From contig JAAFJO010000002.1 of the NCBI GenBank assembly GCA_013298145.1, positions 62,001 through 126,000 of the forward strand: 64,000 bases of DNA, written 5' to 3'. The notes beneath the pieces are model-generated. The model was not told the origin of the DNA. It saw nothing but the letters and a program-made list of their open reading frames with translations, and searched no databases. Positions within the stretch are counted from its first letter, which is position 1. Every line of letters begins with the position of its first letter. A program made the translations under genes and the position numbers. Positions 1-9,088 of this stretch are shown piece by piece. The stretch comes from Betaproteobacteria bacterium (GTDB taxonomy: Bacteria > Pseudomonadota > Gammaproteobacteria > Burkholderiales > Casimicrobiaceae).

Positions 1-28
1 ATTCCGTGACATCGATTGGCTTATTCAT
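1..28 (-). CDS. Possible 5' end of a gene running off the left edge
   Basis: An ATG on the minus strand at 28-26 opens a frame that stays open for nine codons to the window edge (MNKPIDVTE). No convincing Shine-Dalgarno sequence precedes it, and the fragment is too short to identify. It would be transcribed away from the terminator at 150-180. It may equally be chance. Confidence 0.2.
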
Positions 29-149
29 TGCGAATCGATTTTACGCGACCGAATCACGTTGGCATAACGGGGCGGCAACGTCGTTTAGCCGCCCACAAGT
101 TTAGGGCTTCATGCAAATAAAATGCAATTTCAATGTTGCACTAAAAGAA

Positions 150-180
150 AAGCTCGCCCTTAAACTATCAGGGCGAGCTT
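150..180 (-). terminator. Rho-independent terminator of the first binding-protein gene
   Basis: Perfect 11-base arms AAGCTCGCCCT (150-160) and AGGGCGAGCTT (170-180) enclose a 9-base loop. On the minus strand the stem is followed by a T-rich run (CTTTTCTTTT). It lies about 55 bases beyond the stop codon of the binding-protein gene ending at 235. Confidence 0.8.
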
Positions 181-234
181 ACTGAAGCTGAACTTATTCG
201 ACCTCCTCAGGTGATCGCGTCGAGCGCCGTTGGG

Positions 235-1254
235 CTACTTCATTGACACGGTGCGCTCTGCCTTCGGCGGCAAGAAGCTGCGATCAAAAATGTCCTCGGC
301 TTTAGGCTTATTGGTGAATTTGAACGACTCGCCGATTTGATCGATTGACTTTGCTAAACGCTTCATATCGACGTCGCCTAAACCATTCGCGGCAACTTCC
401 TTGGTCAGCACATTCTGATCAATCGCCATTTTCAATCGCACCGCTTCCCATTGCTCATCCGCGATAGGATTTTTCTTGACAACCAGCTTCACTGCTTCAC
501 GCTGATTGCCGATCACCTCTTTCCATGCGCGCAGCGTCGCTTTCACAAATCCCTGAACCGCTTTTGGATTTTTTGCGGCGAAGGCTGGATTCACAATGAT
601 CGCATTGCCGTAAAGGTCGAGGCCGTGATCGTTCAGCAGCATGACGTTTACGCCATCTTGCGCGATCCCGCGGCTACGCAAATTGATGTAGCTTGAGAAC
701 GAAAATCCAGTGATCGCGGCTACTTTGCCTTCAACCAACATCGGCTCGCGGACTGGAAAGCCAACGTTCTCGATCTTCACTTTTGATTCGTCAATCTTGT
801 TTGCAGCGACGAAACCTTTCCACTGCGCGAACGCGCCGTCAGCGGCGGGCGCGCCGAGCACTTTGCCTTCGAGATCTTTCGGCTTCTTGATTCCGTTTTT
901 GCTGAGCGAAACGATAGAGAAGGGCGGCGTGTTGTAGATCATTGCCACCGCCTTAATCGGCGCGTTTTCCTTTTTGTCACGGAAGCGAATCAGCGAGTTG
1001 ATGTCACCAAACGCAACGTCATAGGTGCCCGAGGCGACACGATTGATAGCTTCAGTCGAGTTCGCGCCGTTATCCAGCGTAACGTCCAGACCCTCAGCCT
1101 TGTAGTAGCCCTTTTCCAGCGCCCACAGATAAGGCGCCGCGGGGCCTTCAAAGCGCCAGTCGAGTGTGAATTTCACGGGGGTTTGCGCGGCAGCGAAACC
1201 AGCCCCGATTAGGGCGAATGCGAGCGCACTTGCGCGCAGCGAACGAATAAACAT
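235..1254 (-). CDS. ABC transporter substrate-binding protein, NMT1/THI5-like
   Basis: A 339-residue periplasmic binding protein with a signal peptide (hydrophobic stretch at residues 9-22, cleavage likely after AAA or AAQ). The mature start, VKFTLDWRFEGPAAPYLWA, is typical of the NMT1/ThiY/SsuA/TauA group, which feeds nitrate, sulfonate, taurine or pyrimidine importers. A GGAGG Shine-Dalgarno sits 8 bases before the ATG. The gene is divergent from an ATPase gene (1456) and a permease gene (2327) that presumably form the rest of the importer; about 200 bases separate the two starts and should hold both promoters. The family is clear. The substrate cannot be read from the sequence. Confidence 0.88.
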   Translation of the reverse strand: MFIRSLRASALAFALIGAGFAAAQTPVKFTLDWRFEGPAAPYLWALEKGYYKAEGLDVTLDNGANSTEAINRVASGTYDVAFGDINSLIRFRDKKENAPIKAVAMIYNTPPFSIVSLSKNGIKKPKDLEGKVLGAPAADGAFAQWKGFVAANKIDESKVKIENVGFPVREPMLVEGKVAAITGFSFSSYINLRSRGIAQDGVNVMLLNDHGLDLYGNAIIVNPAFAAKNPKAVQGFVKATLRAWKEVIGNQREAVKLVVKKNPIADEQWEAVRLKMAIDQNVLTKEVAANGLGDVDMKRLAKSIDQIGESFKFTNKPKAEDIFDRSFLPPKAERTVSMK

Positions 1255-1455
1255 TGAGATGCCTCCAGGTAACAGATTCGCCTATTTATAGGCAAAGCGC
1301 GTGCCATTACTGTGCGGCGCAACCCTGAATGAAGATGTCAGGAGATTATGGGGGCTATAGGGGAAACCAGCGGATAAAGTGGGTTGGCCTACGCACCGGG
1401 CACGATTCGCGCTCATAGAATCGGCGAAGACTACGAAAACAAAGGCGAGTGCGGC

Positions 1456-2244
1456 ATGCAACACGGGGAAGCGCTGGTAGAGCTCAGTAATGTGAGCATG
1501 GTGTACGGGCAAGGAGCGAACGCGGTGAAAGCCGTGGATAACCTGACGCTCACCGTGCACAAGGGTGAATTCATCGCAGTCGTCGGACCTTCCGGCTGCG
1601 GCAAGTCGTCCATGATGAAACTCATCAGCGGCCTGATGCCAGTGGCGAGCGGCTCGCTCAAGCTCGAAGGTAAACCGATCGCGGGGCCGATTAACAAAGT
1701 GGGAATGGCGTTCCAGGCGTCCAATCTTTTGCCTTGGCGTACTGCGGTGGATAACGTGTTGTTACCGTTAGAAATCGTTCAGCCGCATCGCTCGCAAATG
1801 CGCTCGAAGCGTGCGGAGTATCGCGACAAGGCGCGTGCGCTTCTGGAATCCGTAGGCCTCAAAGGCTTCACTGAAAAGTTTCCTTGGCAACTTTCGGGTG
1901 GCATGCAGCAGCGCACGAGTATTTGCCGCGCGCTGATTCATGAGCCAGAAATTTTGATGCTCGACGAGCCCTTCGGCGCACTCGATGCGTTCACCCGTGA
2001 AGAACTTTGGTGCATGATGCGCGATCTGCATGCACAAAAACAGATCACGGCGATGCTCGTAACGCACGATTTGAGGGAGGCCGTGTTTTTGTGTGACACG
2101 GTGTACGTGATGAGCGATCGCCCTGGAAAGATCGTGAAGGTGCAGAAAGTCGATTTACCGCGTCCGCGCGATCTTGATGTGACTTACACGGCGCACTTTC
2201 AGGAACTCGTGCAGGAGCTTCGTTCCTACATCGGTCGTCACTGA
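1456..2244 (+). CDS. ABC transporter ATP-binding protein, SsuB/TauB/NrtD type
   Basis: A 262-residue ATPase that would power import with the permease at 2327 and the binding protein at 235. Walker A GPSGCGKSS is at about residues 44-52, followed by the Q-loop (MAFQAS), the signature LSGGMQQR and Walker B LMLDEPFGALD. The Q-loop phrase ASNLLPWRTAVDNV is characteristic of nitrate/sulfonate importers. The frame stays open upstream to a TTG at 1384, but the ATG at 1456 has a good ribosome site (AAAGGCGAG at 1441-1449) and begins where family homology starts, so I use it. A REP-like hairpin separates it from the permease gene. Cytoplasmic face of the inner membrane. Confidence 0.9.
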   Translation: MQHGEALVELSNVSMVYGQGANAVKAVDNLTLTVHKGEFIAVVGPSGCGKSSMMKLISGLMPVASGSLKLEGKPIAGPINKVGMAFQASNLLPWRTAVDNVLLPLEIVQPHRSQMRSKRAEYRDKARALLESVGLKGFTEKFPWQLSGGMQQRTSICRALIHEPEILMLDEPFGALDAFTREELWCMMRDLHAQKQITAMLVTHDLREAVFLCDTVYVMSDRPGKIVKVQKVDLPRPRDLDVTYTAHFQELVQELRSYIGRH

Positions 2245-2278
2245 TGAAAACGCGAGACACGACGCAAATGCGTTTTCA

Positions 2279-2318
2279 TCCCCTCACCCCCAGCCTCTCT
2301 CCCCGCGGGAAAGGGTAG
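2279..2318. repeat. REP-like palindromic element between ATPase and permease genes
   Basis: A C-rich block beginning CCCCTCACCCC and running through CTCTCTCCCC into GCGGGAAAGGG. It resembles the CCCTCACCC...GAGAGGG repeats scattered in many proteobacterial genomes. A relative in the opposite orientation abuts the folM stop codon at 39008-39050. Its 3' part (AAAGGG) also supplies a plausible ribosome site for the permease ATG at 2327. Confidence 0.5.
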
Positions 2319-2326
2319 CCAGAAAT

Positions 2327-3097
2327 ATGCAAAAGTTCAAAGAAACCATCCTCGCGCCCACGCTTTTCGTCGTTGCGCTGATCCTGCTCTGGGAAATCAT
2401 CGTGCGGCTGTTTGGCATCGCGCCCACCATTCTTCCGTCGCCGTTAGACATTTGGAACGCGCTTGCGCAGTACTGGGGGCCGCTTGTTTCCAATTCGTGG
2501 CAAACGCTTTTCACCACACTTGCTGGCTTTGGCCTCGCCATCGTGTTTGGGCTCTTGCTCGGGGTTTTCATCGGTTGGTCAAAAACGATTTACGGCGCGC
2601 TCTACCCGGTCATGATCGGGTTTAACGCGGTACCGAAAGTGGCAGTCGTGCCGATCCTGATTTTGTGGTTCGGGATCGGAACAGTGCCTGCGATCTTGAC
2701 GGCATTTCTGATTTCGTTCTTCCCGATCGTGGTGAACGTGGCCACCGGCATCGCAACCACCGAACCCGAGTTACGCGACGTGTTGCGCGCGTTGGGTGCG
2801 AGTAAGCTAGACATCATGCGCAAGGTTGGCATCCCGCGTTCGATGCCGTATTTCTTTGGCTCGCTGAAAGTGGCGATTACGCTCGCCTTTGTCGGCAGTG
2901 TGGTGAGCGAAACGGTGGGTTCAAACGCCGGTCTCGGAAAACTGATGCTCGACGCACAAGCGGCCTTCAAAGTCGAATTGGTATTCGCCGCGCTCGTCGC
3001 GCTGGCTGTGCTCGGCATCGTGCTGTACGCCATGACCGCTTGGGTCGAGAAACGGATGACCGGTTGGGCGTTCCGTGGCGAGAATCAGGGCTTCTGA
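2327..3097 (+). CDS. ABC transporter permease, SsuC/TauC/NrtB type
   Basis: A 256-residue inner-membrane permease with about six hydrophobic segments. The N-terminal phrase PTILPSPLDIWNAL and the central EAA loop (ELRDVLRALGASKLDIMRKVGIPRSMP, about residues 144-171, given here only by its key features) are typical of this family. It is the membrane partner of the ATPase 82 bases upstream and, by inference, of the divergent binding protein. The gene end lies inside a rho-independent terminator: the 5' arm is coding and the TGA stop falls in the loop. Confidence 0.9.
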   Translation: MQKFKETILAPTLFVVALILLWEIIVRLFGIAPTILPSPLDIWNALAQYWGPLVSNSWQTLFTTLAGFGLAIVFGLLLGVFIGWSKTIYGALYPVMIGFNAVPKVAVVPILILWFGIGTVPAILTAFLISFFPIVVNVATGIATTEPELRDVLRALGASKLDIMRKVGIPRSMPYFFGSLKVAITLAFVGSVVSETVGSNAGLGKLMLDAQAAFKVELVFAALVALAVLGIVLYAMTAWVEKRMTGWAFRGENQGF

Positions 3098-3125
3098 GTC
3101 ACAGGCGCGATGCCCTGATTTTTTT
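3083..3125 (+). terminator. Rho-independent terminator overlapping the permease stop codon
   Basis: Arms AATCAGGGC (3083-3091) and GCCCTGATT (3112-3120) form a perfect 9-base stem, followed by TTTTT (3121-3125). The permease TGA (3095-3097) is in the loop. The T-run leads straight into a GACGCAGAT-type repeat. Confidence 0.75.
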
Positions 3126-3404
3126 GACGCAGATTTACGCAGATCCGCTGTTAGGGTAGCTCGGCTGCGCAGGGATAGTGAGGGACATTCGCGTGTCCTC
3201 GCGGCGGCGTGGATAAGCGGGGCGCCGCACAAGCGTCGCATGTGCAGCCCCGAACTTTTCGACGCAGATTACGCTGATTTCGCGGATTGACGCTGATTAG
3301 TTTTTGCCACAGATTTACACAGATAGACACAGATTCTGAGCGCGAAGCGCACGTAAAAAAATCTGTGTAAATCCCCTGACTAATCTGCGTTAATCTGCGT
3401 CAAA
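3126..3404. repeat. GACGCAGAT-family repeats with a nested inverted repeat
   Basis: GACGCAGATTTACGCAGAT stands alone at 3126-3144. From 3261 a compound palindrome begins. Its outer left arm is GACGCAGATT plus degenerate repeats (3261-3300), matched by the right arm ending at 3404 (TTAATCTGCGTTAATCTGCG region, 3377-3404). Inner arms at 3306-3335 (CACAGATTTACACAGAT) and 3355-3371 pair as well. The centre is GC-rich (GCGCGAAGCGC). The same family forms the 10526-10966 array. No coding potential is evident between 3098 and 3453. Confidence 0.75.
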
Positions 3405-3453
3405 GAACATCGTTTGAATCTAGGTCAACCCAATCCGAAGAAGCCGAAACGCA

Positions 3454-4035
3454 ATGAAAGTGTTGGTCATCCGTGCTCATCCGCTCGATGAGAGCTTTAA
3501 CTTCGCTGTCTTGCAAGCGACGTTAAGTGGTCTCAAAAAAGCGGGCCACGAAACGACGCTGATCGATCTGAACAGAGACGATTTCGATCCGCGACTCAAA
3601 GCCGAAGAGCGGCGCACGTATCACGATCACGCCTACATCCCAGACGATCTTAAGCTCTACGTTGACTTGATCCGCTCGCATGACGCGATGGTCTACGTCT
3701 TCCCGACCTGGTGCTTTGGCGTTCCCGCGATTCTGAAAGGATTTTTCGATCGCGTGTTCCGCCCTGGTGTCGCCTTTGACATCAATGGCGCGGTGGTCAC
3801 GCCGCTCTTCTCGAACATCAAAAAGATTGCGGGTATTTCCACCTACGGTCGCGCACGCTGGATGGCCATTGGCATGGGCGACCCACCACGTACGCAGATC
3901 GTGAAATACGTGAAATGGTTCTGCGCAAAAGGCTGCAAGACTGAATACATCGCGCACTATCACATGAATGCGAGCACCGATGCGAGCCGCGCAAAGTTCC
4001 TCGCGAAGGTAGAAGCGCGGATGGCGAAGTTTTAG
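3454..4035 (+). CDS. Flavodoxin-fold NAD(P)H dehydrogenase (quinone)-like protein
   Basis: A 193-residue cytoplasmic protein of the NQO1/KefF/MdaB flavodoxin-like family, which reduces quinones or similar acceptors with NAD(P)H through FMN or FAD. The N-terminal beta strand and phosphate loop are MKVLVIRAHPLDESFN. The central flavin-binding segment YVFPTWCFGVPAILKGFFDR and the following PGVAFD are family hallmarks. Length is normal for a short member. It stands alone, after the repeat block at 3126-3404 and before an intergenic palindrome. The physiological acceptor is unknown. Confidence 0.85.
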   Translation: MKVLVIRAHPLDESFNFAVLQATLSGLKKAGHETTLIDLNRDDFDPRLKAEERRTYHDHAYIPDDLKLYVDLIRSHDAMVYVFPTWCFGVPAILKGFFDRVFRPGVAFDINGAVVTPLFSNIKKIAGISTYGRARWMAIGMGDPPRTQIVKYVKWFCAKGCKTEYIAHYHMNASTDASRAKFLAKVEARMAKF

Positions 4036-4090
4036 TGCGAAAAAGAACTTGATTAGGTCAATAAGCTTTACTCGTGAAACGACGTAAAAC

Positions 4091-4153
4091 ATTGGGCTTT
4101 AAAGAGCTACATTAGATTTCCGGAAAATACGAAAAAAAGCAGCTAGCCCCTAT
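4091..4153. repeat. Intergenic palindromic element of the GGGGCTA/TAGCCCC type
   Basis: Outer arms ATTGGGCT (4091-4098) and AGCCCCTAT (4145-4153) flank an AT-rich centre containing the palindrome TTTCCGGAAA (4117-4126). Similar elements occur at 37005-37068, 46699-46746 and 59460-59521, always in gaps between genes. This copy is the least perfect. The gap 4036-4296 holds nothing else I recognise. Confidence 0.45.
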
Positions 4154-4296
4154 CATCCTTTCGCTATTGGTGATTAGCCAATCATTTGTACCAAACGTAT
4201 CGCTCCGAAAGACTTTACCGTTTCCCGCCAATCCAGCGATAAACATGTGACAAGATAGCCCCGTTCAGTTCACGACGAACTAGTGTGGGGGCGGTG

Positions 4297-7212
4297 ATGG
4301 TTATTTGGGGCACGTTGTGGGGCGCGTTCGTCGGGCTTTTGTGGCCGGGCATGGGCGACTTCGGTTGGATTCCCGGCGCGATCATCGGATCGCTCATGGG
4401 CCTCACGCTCCGTGTATCGGTTCGCAATGCGATCAAACGCGAGACCGATGCGTTCAAGCAAGAGCAAGCATTGTCGGCGGACGCCGCAGCTGCCGAATTG
4501 GCGAAATCGCAATCGCGAGACGCGCAGTTGGCGGCAACGGCTGCCGCAACCCGCGAGCCGATCCCCGATGCGTTCGCGAATTCACTGAGCACGTCGCTCG
4601 GTAAAGACGAAGCGCCGCCGCTCACCGCAACCGAGGAACTGCAAACGCCCGCGCCCGTGCCGATGCGAGCACAAGCCGCTGCTGCGGAGATTTCCGTGCC
4701 GACTGCCGCGCCGCCGATTCAAAGCACACCCTCGGCTGCACCACCTGCCGCACCACCGCAGCCGGACGCGATCGAACGCGCATTCAACGCAGTGATCGCT
4801 TGGCTCACCGGCGGCAATACGGTCGTGCGCGCCGGCGTTGTCGTGCTTTTCATTGGCCTGTCGTTTCTTGCAAAGTACGCGGCAGAAAACTCGATGTTCC
4901 CGGTTGAACTGCGGCTCGCGCTCGTCGGCGCGGCAGGGCTCGCTCTCTTGATCACCGGATTTCGTCTACGCGACAAGAAGCGCGGCTACGCGATGACGTT
5001 GCAAGGTGCGGGTGTCGCCGTGCTCTATCTCACGGTGTTCGCGAGTTTTCGTTTGTACTCGTTGCTGCCCGCAGGTTTCGCGCTCGCCGTCATGGTCGCC
5101 GTTTGCGCGCTTTCCGCTGCGATTGCGCTTTTGCAAAACTCACGCGCGCTCGCCGTCATCGGATTTGCCGGAGGCTTCCTCGCGCCGATTCTCGCGTCAC
5201 GCGGCGGCGGCAGCCACGTCGTTTTGTTTTCGTACTACTTGCTGCTGAATCTCGCGATTTTGTTCATTGCATACAAACGGTCGTGGCGTTTGTTGAATGT
5301 GGTCGGCTTCGTGTTCACATTTGGCGTGTTCGCGTTGTGGGTCGGTGATCGCTATACCACTGAATTGCTCGCGAATACGATGCCCTTCTTGGTCGCGTTC
5401 CTGTTGATCTACGTTGCCGCTGCGATTCTCTACGCGCGGCATGAGGCCAACAAATTCAACGCGAGCGTGAATGGGGCGGTGGATGCCACGTTGGTGTTCG
5501 GCGCCCCGATTATTGCTTTTGGTATTCAGGCAGCGCTTGTGCGCAATATCGAATTTGCGCTTGCATTCTCCGCGCTCGCGCTCGGCGCCCTCTACCTGTT
5601 GCTCGCCTTCGTTTTGATGAAACGCCGCGCTGAAACCCAGCGTTTATTGATCGAGTGTTTCATCGCGCTGGGCGTCGGCTTTGTCACGCTCGCAGTGCCG
5701 CTCGCACTTGATGCGCGCTGGACAGCAGCGGTGTGGGCCGTCGAGGGCGCAGCCGTATTCTGGGTCGGCATGCGACAAGCGCGCTGGATGCCACGGCTTT
5801 TCGGACTCGCATTGCAACTCATCGCCGCGCTCTCGTTCATGGGTAGCTTGCATGAAAACACGCTGTCGAATTTTCCGTTGGCTAATCCGCTTTTCGTCGG
5901 CGCGCTGATGCTTGCGCTGCCCGCGTTCGCGCTGGCCTGGTGGACACGCAAGCCACTTGCACACAGCGAAAGCAGTGCGGCGAAACAATACGCATCGCTT
6001 GAAGTATTGCTGCCGAATCCGCTGTTCGTAGTCGGATTTGTTTGGTGGTTGGTGGCGCTCTTCTTTGAGGTGACGCGACGCGTCCCTGGCGTGAATGATT
6101 TAGGGGATTTCGCCGTTGCTTCAACAATGCATGCGAACCTCATGCTGCTTGGCTATATCGGCAGTGCGTTTGTTGCAGAGCGATTTGCGAAGCGAACGAG
6201 TTGGAGCGTCGCTGCATGGCCCGCCTATACGACCGCGATCACGCTCGCCTACGTTGCGTTTTTCAATATCGTAGATGGCAATCGCATCGTCCACGATTTT
6301 GGCTGGGCGTTCTGGTCCGCGGCCCTCGGGTTGCACTACGCATTGCTTCGTCGCGTCGACTCGTACTCGCCGCGTTTGTGGTTCACAGTCATGCACGTAA
6401 TTGGCGTATGGACCCTAGTGATACTAGTAGCCGACATGTTGGTCTACGCGGTTGATCGCGGCGATTTGTGGCGTACCGCATGGGCTTCAGTGGTGCTTCT
6501 GGTGGCTGCGACGCTGACGTTAGTCGCGCTTGCAATCTGGGCCAGCGCGTCGAGCGCACGCGCACGCTGGCCGCTTGCTGCGTTCAACCAAGCGTATCTC
6601 TGGTTCGCTGCTGCGCCGATTGCAATCGTCGTATTTATCGGCGCGTTCCTCGTCGCTGTGACTTCAAGTGGTCGCGCCGATCCGCTGACTTATATCCCGC
6701 TATTGAACCCGACTGATCTCGCGATTGCGCTTGGATTGGTGGGCATTGTGTTGTGGCTCAAACGCTTGCAATCGATTCGTGTATCGATCCCGAACGTGGT
6801 CTTTGGTAACGCGCCGAGGATTGCGCTCGCTGCGCTTGCGTTTGTCGCGATTAACACTGTGTGGCTGCGTGTCGCGCATCACTTCGGCGGCGTCGCGTGG
6901 GACGGAAGCACGCTCTTCAATTCGTTCCTCGTACAAATGGGCTATGCGATTTTGTGGACTGTGCTTGCGCTCGTACTCATGTTGCTCGCGCATCGAAAAG
7001 CCTTACGTCCGCTTTGGATGGCGGGCGCGGGCTTGCTCGCCCTCACGGTGGCAAAGCTCTTCTTCGTTGATCTTTCGAACGCGGGTGGCACTGAGCGCAT
7101 CATCGCCTTCATTGTGGTCGGTGTGTTGATGCTAATCGTGGGTTATGTTGCGCCGCTGCCGCCGACGAAAGACGAGAAGAATGGGAAAGTCAGTGAGGTG
7201 AAGTCATCGTGA
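4297..7212 (+). CDS. DUF2339 polytopic membrane protein
   Basis: A protein of about 970 residues dominated by more than 20 hydrophobic segments, matching the large DUF2339 membrane family of unknown function. Order: a short N-terminal hydrophobic hairpin, a basic and Ala/Pro-rich linker (about residues 45-165) that probably lies in the cytoplasm, then the long membrane domain from about residue 175. A GTG at 4285 is in frame, but the ATG at 4297 has a G-rich ribosome site (GGGGGCGG) just upstream. The last codons overlap the start of the DUF3999 gene, and these two families usually occur side by side, so they probably act together in the envelope. The role is unknown. Confidence 0.88.
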   Translation: MVIWGTLWGAFVGLLWPGMGDFGWIPGAIIGSLMGLTLRVSVRNAIKRETDAFKQEQALSADAAAAELAKSQSRDAQLAATAAATREPIPDAFANSLSTSLGKDEAPPLTATEELQTPAPVPMRAQAAAAEISVPTAAPPIQSTPSAAPPAAPPQPDAIERAFNAVIAWLTGGNTVVRAGVVVLFIGLSFLAKYAAENSMFPVELRLALVGAAGLALLITGFRLRDKKRGYAMTLQGAGVAVLYLTVFASFRLYSLLPAGFALAVMVAVCALSAAIALLQNSRALAVIGFAGGFLAPILASRGGGSHVVLFSYYLLLNLAILFIAYKRSWRLLNVVGFVFTFGVFALWVGDRYTTELLANTMPFLVAFLLIYVAAAILYARHEANKFNASVNGAVDATLVFGAPIIAFGIQAALVRNIEFALAFSALALGALYLLLAFVLMKRRAETQRLLIECFIALGVGFVTLAVPLALDARWTAAVWAVEGAAVFWVGMRQARWMPRLFGLALQLIAALSFMGSLHENTLSNFPLANPLFVGALMLALPAFALAWWTRKPLAHSESSAAKQYASLEVLLPNPLFVVGFVWWLVALFFEVTRRVPGVNDLGDFAVASTMHANLMLLGYIGSAFVAERFAKRTSWSVAAWPAYTTAITLAYVAFFNIVDGNRIVHDFGWAFWSAALGLHYALLRRVDSYSPRLWFTVMHVIGVWTLVILVADMLVYAVDRGDLWRTAWASVVLLVAATLTLVALAIWASASSARARWPLAAFNQAYLWFAAAPIAIVVFIGAFLVAVTSSGRADPLTYIPLLNPTDLAIALGLVGIVLWLKRLQSIRVSIPNVVFGNAPRIALAALAFVAINTVWLRVAHHFGGVAWDGSTLFNSFLVQMGYAILWTVLALVLMLLAHRKALRPLWMAGAGLLALTVAKLFFVDLSNAGGTERIIAFIVVGVLMLIVGYVAPLPPTKDEKNGKVSEVKSS

Positions 7213-8630
7213 ATGCAATGAAATTCACTTTCAAGCTTCTGCTTTCATCGACGCTGCTCTTCGCTTGCGCGCACTCTTCCGCACACAGCGAAAAGCCAGA
7301 TACTTTCGCGCTTCGCTTTCCTGTGCAAATTGAAGCCAACGTCGGGTTACAGCGACTCGCATTACCGCCCGCTGCACTTGCAGCAATTCGGTCGAACAAT
7401 TTTGCCGACGTGCGCGTGTTCAATGCGAACGGCGACGCGGTGCCGATGGCGCTGCTCCCGCAGCGCACCGAAACCACTGTGCCACTGCCGCGTACCGCGT
7501 CGATGTTCCCGATTAACGTGACGCAAGCGCAAGAACAAAACCTCGGCGGTTTGCAACTTCGCATTGATGAGCGCGCGGGGCAGCGCACGGTCATTGTTGA
7601 TGCCGGGAAACCGAGTACGCCTGCGGGCACGCAGACAAGGCAAATCGGTGCACTGATCGACACCTCAGCCCTTGTTACGAAACTGGATGCGATCATGGTT
7701 GATGCGGATTTGCCCATCGGCGAGCCGGTGTCACTCACCGTTTCCGCAAGCAAAGACTTAAAGAATTGGCGCGTGCTCGCCGAAGCGCCCGTGTTTCGCT
7801 TCGGCGGCGAAGGCTCACCTGGAAATCTGCGCGTTCCGCTCAACAGCGCGAATCTCGACAAAGAATATTTGCGAGTGACGTGGCCATCAAATACGGCGAT
7901 CAAATTGCGCGGCGTGCAAACAGTGGAAACGCCAAGTGCCGCAGTCGCCGCGCGGACCGAACTTTCGCTCACCGTTTCGAAAGGTAGCTCGGAAAACGAA
8001 GCCATTATTGCGGTGCCTTTCGCGACGCCGATCCATGCGCTTGCACTACGCGCGAGCGTGCCGAATACACTGGTGCCCGTACGCATTCACGTGCGCAACG
8101 CGAAGAGCGAGCCGTGGCGATTTGTTACGAGTAGCGTGGTGTATCGAATCGCAAGCGGCAACGCTGAATCGACAAATCCACCGCTCGAATTGAATGGGCT
8201 GATTGCGAAAGAGATCCGCATTGAAGCGGATCGCAATCCGAACGCATTCGCCACTGCGCTACCCAGCGCCCACGCGGTCGTGAACCCTGTCAATATCGCT
8301 TTTGTCACGTCGGGCAATCCGCCCTTCACGCTCGCAGTTGGCAACAAAGAAGCGAAACCTGTGACACTGCCGCTATCGAGTGTGATTCCGGGTTACGTTG
8401 ACGGGAGCGAGACAAAGCTCGCGCAAGCAACCGTTGATGTTGTCAACGTGATCGCCACAGCCCCCGCCGCGCCGACCACGCTTTCGGCGATTAAGGAAAA
8501 AGTAGGTGCACCGTCAGAGCGCTCGCTCGTGTTGTGGGGCGTGTTGATTGCGGGCGTGTTGTTGCTCGGCGGATTGGCGTGGTCGATGGTCAAGCCGACG
8601 GGCGAGAAAAGTGATGGCGAAAAGAGTTAG
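7209..8630 (+). CDS. DUF3999 domain secreted protein anchored at its C-terminus
   Basis: A 473-residue protein of the DUF3999 family, the usual partner of DUF2339. It has a signal peptide (residues 6-24, LLLSSTLLFACAHSSAHS), a long beta-rich periplasmic region, and one C-terminal transmembrane helix (VLWGVLIAGVLLLGGLAWSMV, about residues 437-458) followed by a charged tail. The cysteine at about residue 19 could be read as a lipobox, but AHS is also a good signal-peptidase site. The GTG start overlaps the TGA of the upstream gene (GTGA), so translation is probably coupled. Its 3' end overlaps the convergent GNAT gene by four bases. Function unknown. Confidence 0.87.
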   Translation: MNAMKFTFKLLLSSTLLFACAHSSAHSEKPDTFALRFPVQIEANVGLQRLALPPAALAAIRSNNFADVRVFNANGDAVPMALLPQRTETTVPLPRTASMFPINVTQAQEQNLGGLQLRIDERAGQRTVIVDAGKPSTPAGTQTRQIGALIDTSALVTKLDAIMVDADLPIGEPVSLTVSASKDLKNWRVLAEAPVFRFGGEGSPGNLRVPLNSANLDKEYLRVTWPSNTAIKLRGVQTVETPSAAVAARTELSLTVSKGSSENEAIIAVPFATPIHALALRASVPNTLVPVRIHVRNAKSEPWRFVTSSVVYRIASGNAESTNPPLELNGLIAKEIRIEADRNPNAFATALPSAHAVVNPVNIAFVTSGNPPFTLAVGNKEAKPVTLPLSSVIPGYVDGSETKLAQATVDVVNVIATAPAAPTTLSAIKEKVGAPSERSLVLWGVLIAGVLLLGGLAWSMVKPTGEKSDGEKS

Positions 8631-9088
8631 CGCAACTCATAAAGCACGTCGGGGCACTTTTCTTCGTTTCCGCTGCCGTCGCCGAACGCGATAGCGTTGA
8701 AGCCATGTCGCTCATAGAAGCGCCGCGCTGCGGTGTTGGCCTCAAAAGTGTAGAGGCGGATGGGCCGGCTCAAGGTCGAAAGCGCGGTGCGGAGCAATGA
8801 AGCGCCGAGGCCTAAACCCACCGCATCCGGTGACGCATAGAGCTGATCGATCCAGCAGACGCCGTCGACGTCGATAGAGGTCGAACAAAATGCTGCAACG
8901 GCCCCGTCACGCACGACTACGGTTGCGCCGCCACGCGCAATTACGACAGTTGCGATCCATTTCGCGATGGCTTCATCGGAATAGGCGGACGGTGCGTATG
9001 GCAAGAACGCTTCTCTGGAGCGCAAGTAAATTGTTGTGATCGGCTCCGCGTCTGCAGGCGTTGCAGTGCGAATCAAGAAGGAGTTCAT
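8627..9088 (-). CDS. GNAT family N-acetyltransferase
   Basis: A 153-residue acetyltransferase with the acetyl-CoA binding motif A visible as LYASPDAVGLGLGASLLRTAL, then a motif B region with FYERHGFNAI near the end. The ATG at 9088 overlaps the stop of the FAD oxidoreductase gene (TGATG), so it is probably the last gene of the minus-strand operon that starts with the binding protein at 15382. A TTG three bases earlier is also in frame. The acceptor is unknown. Convergent with and overlapping the DUF3999 gene. Confidence 0.85.
   Translation of the reverse strand: MNSFLIRTATPADAEPITTIYLRSREAFLPYAPSAYSDEAIAKWIATVVIARGGATVVVRDGAVAAFCSTSIDVDGVCWIDQLYASPDAVGLGLGASLLRTALSTLSRPIRLYTFEANTAARRFYERHGFNAIAFGDGSGNEEKCPDVLYELR

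Noticed and set aside
7190..8086. A 298-codon frame opposite the DUF3999 gene
   Set aside because: Ser/Ala/Arg-rich composition, no ribosome site and full overlap with a recognised gene.
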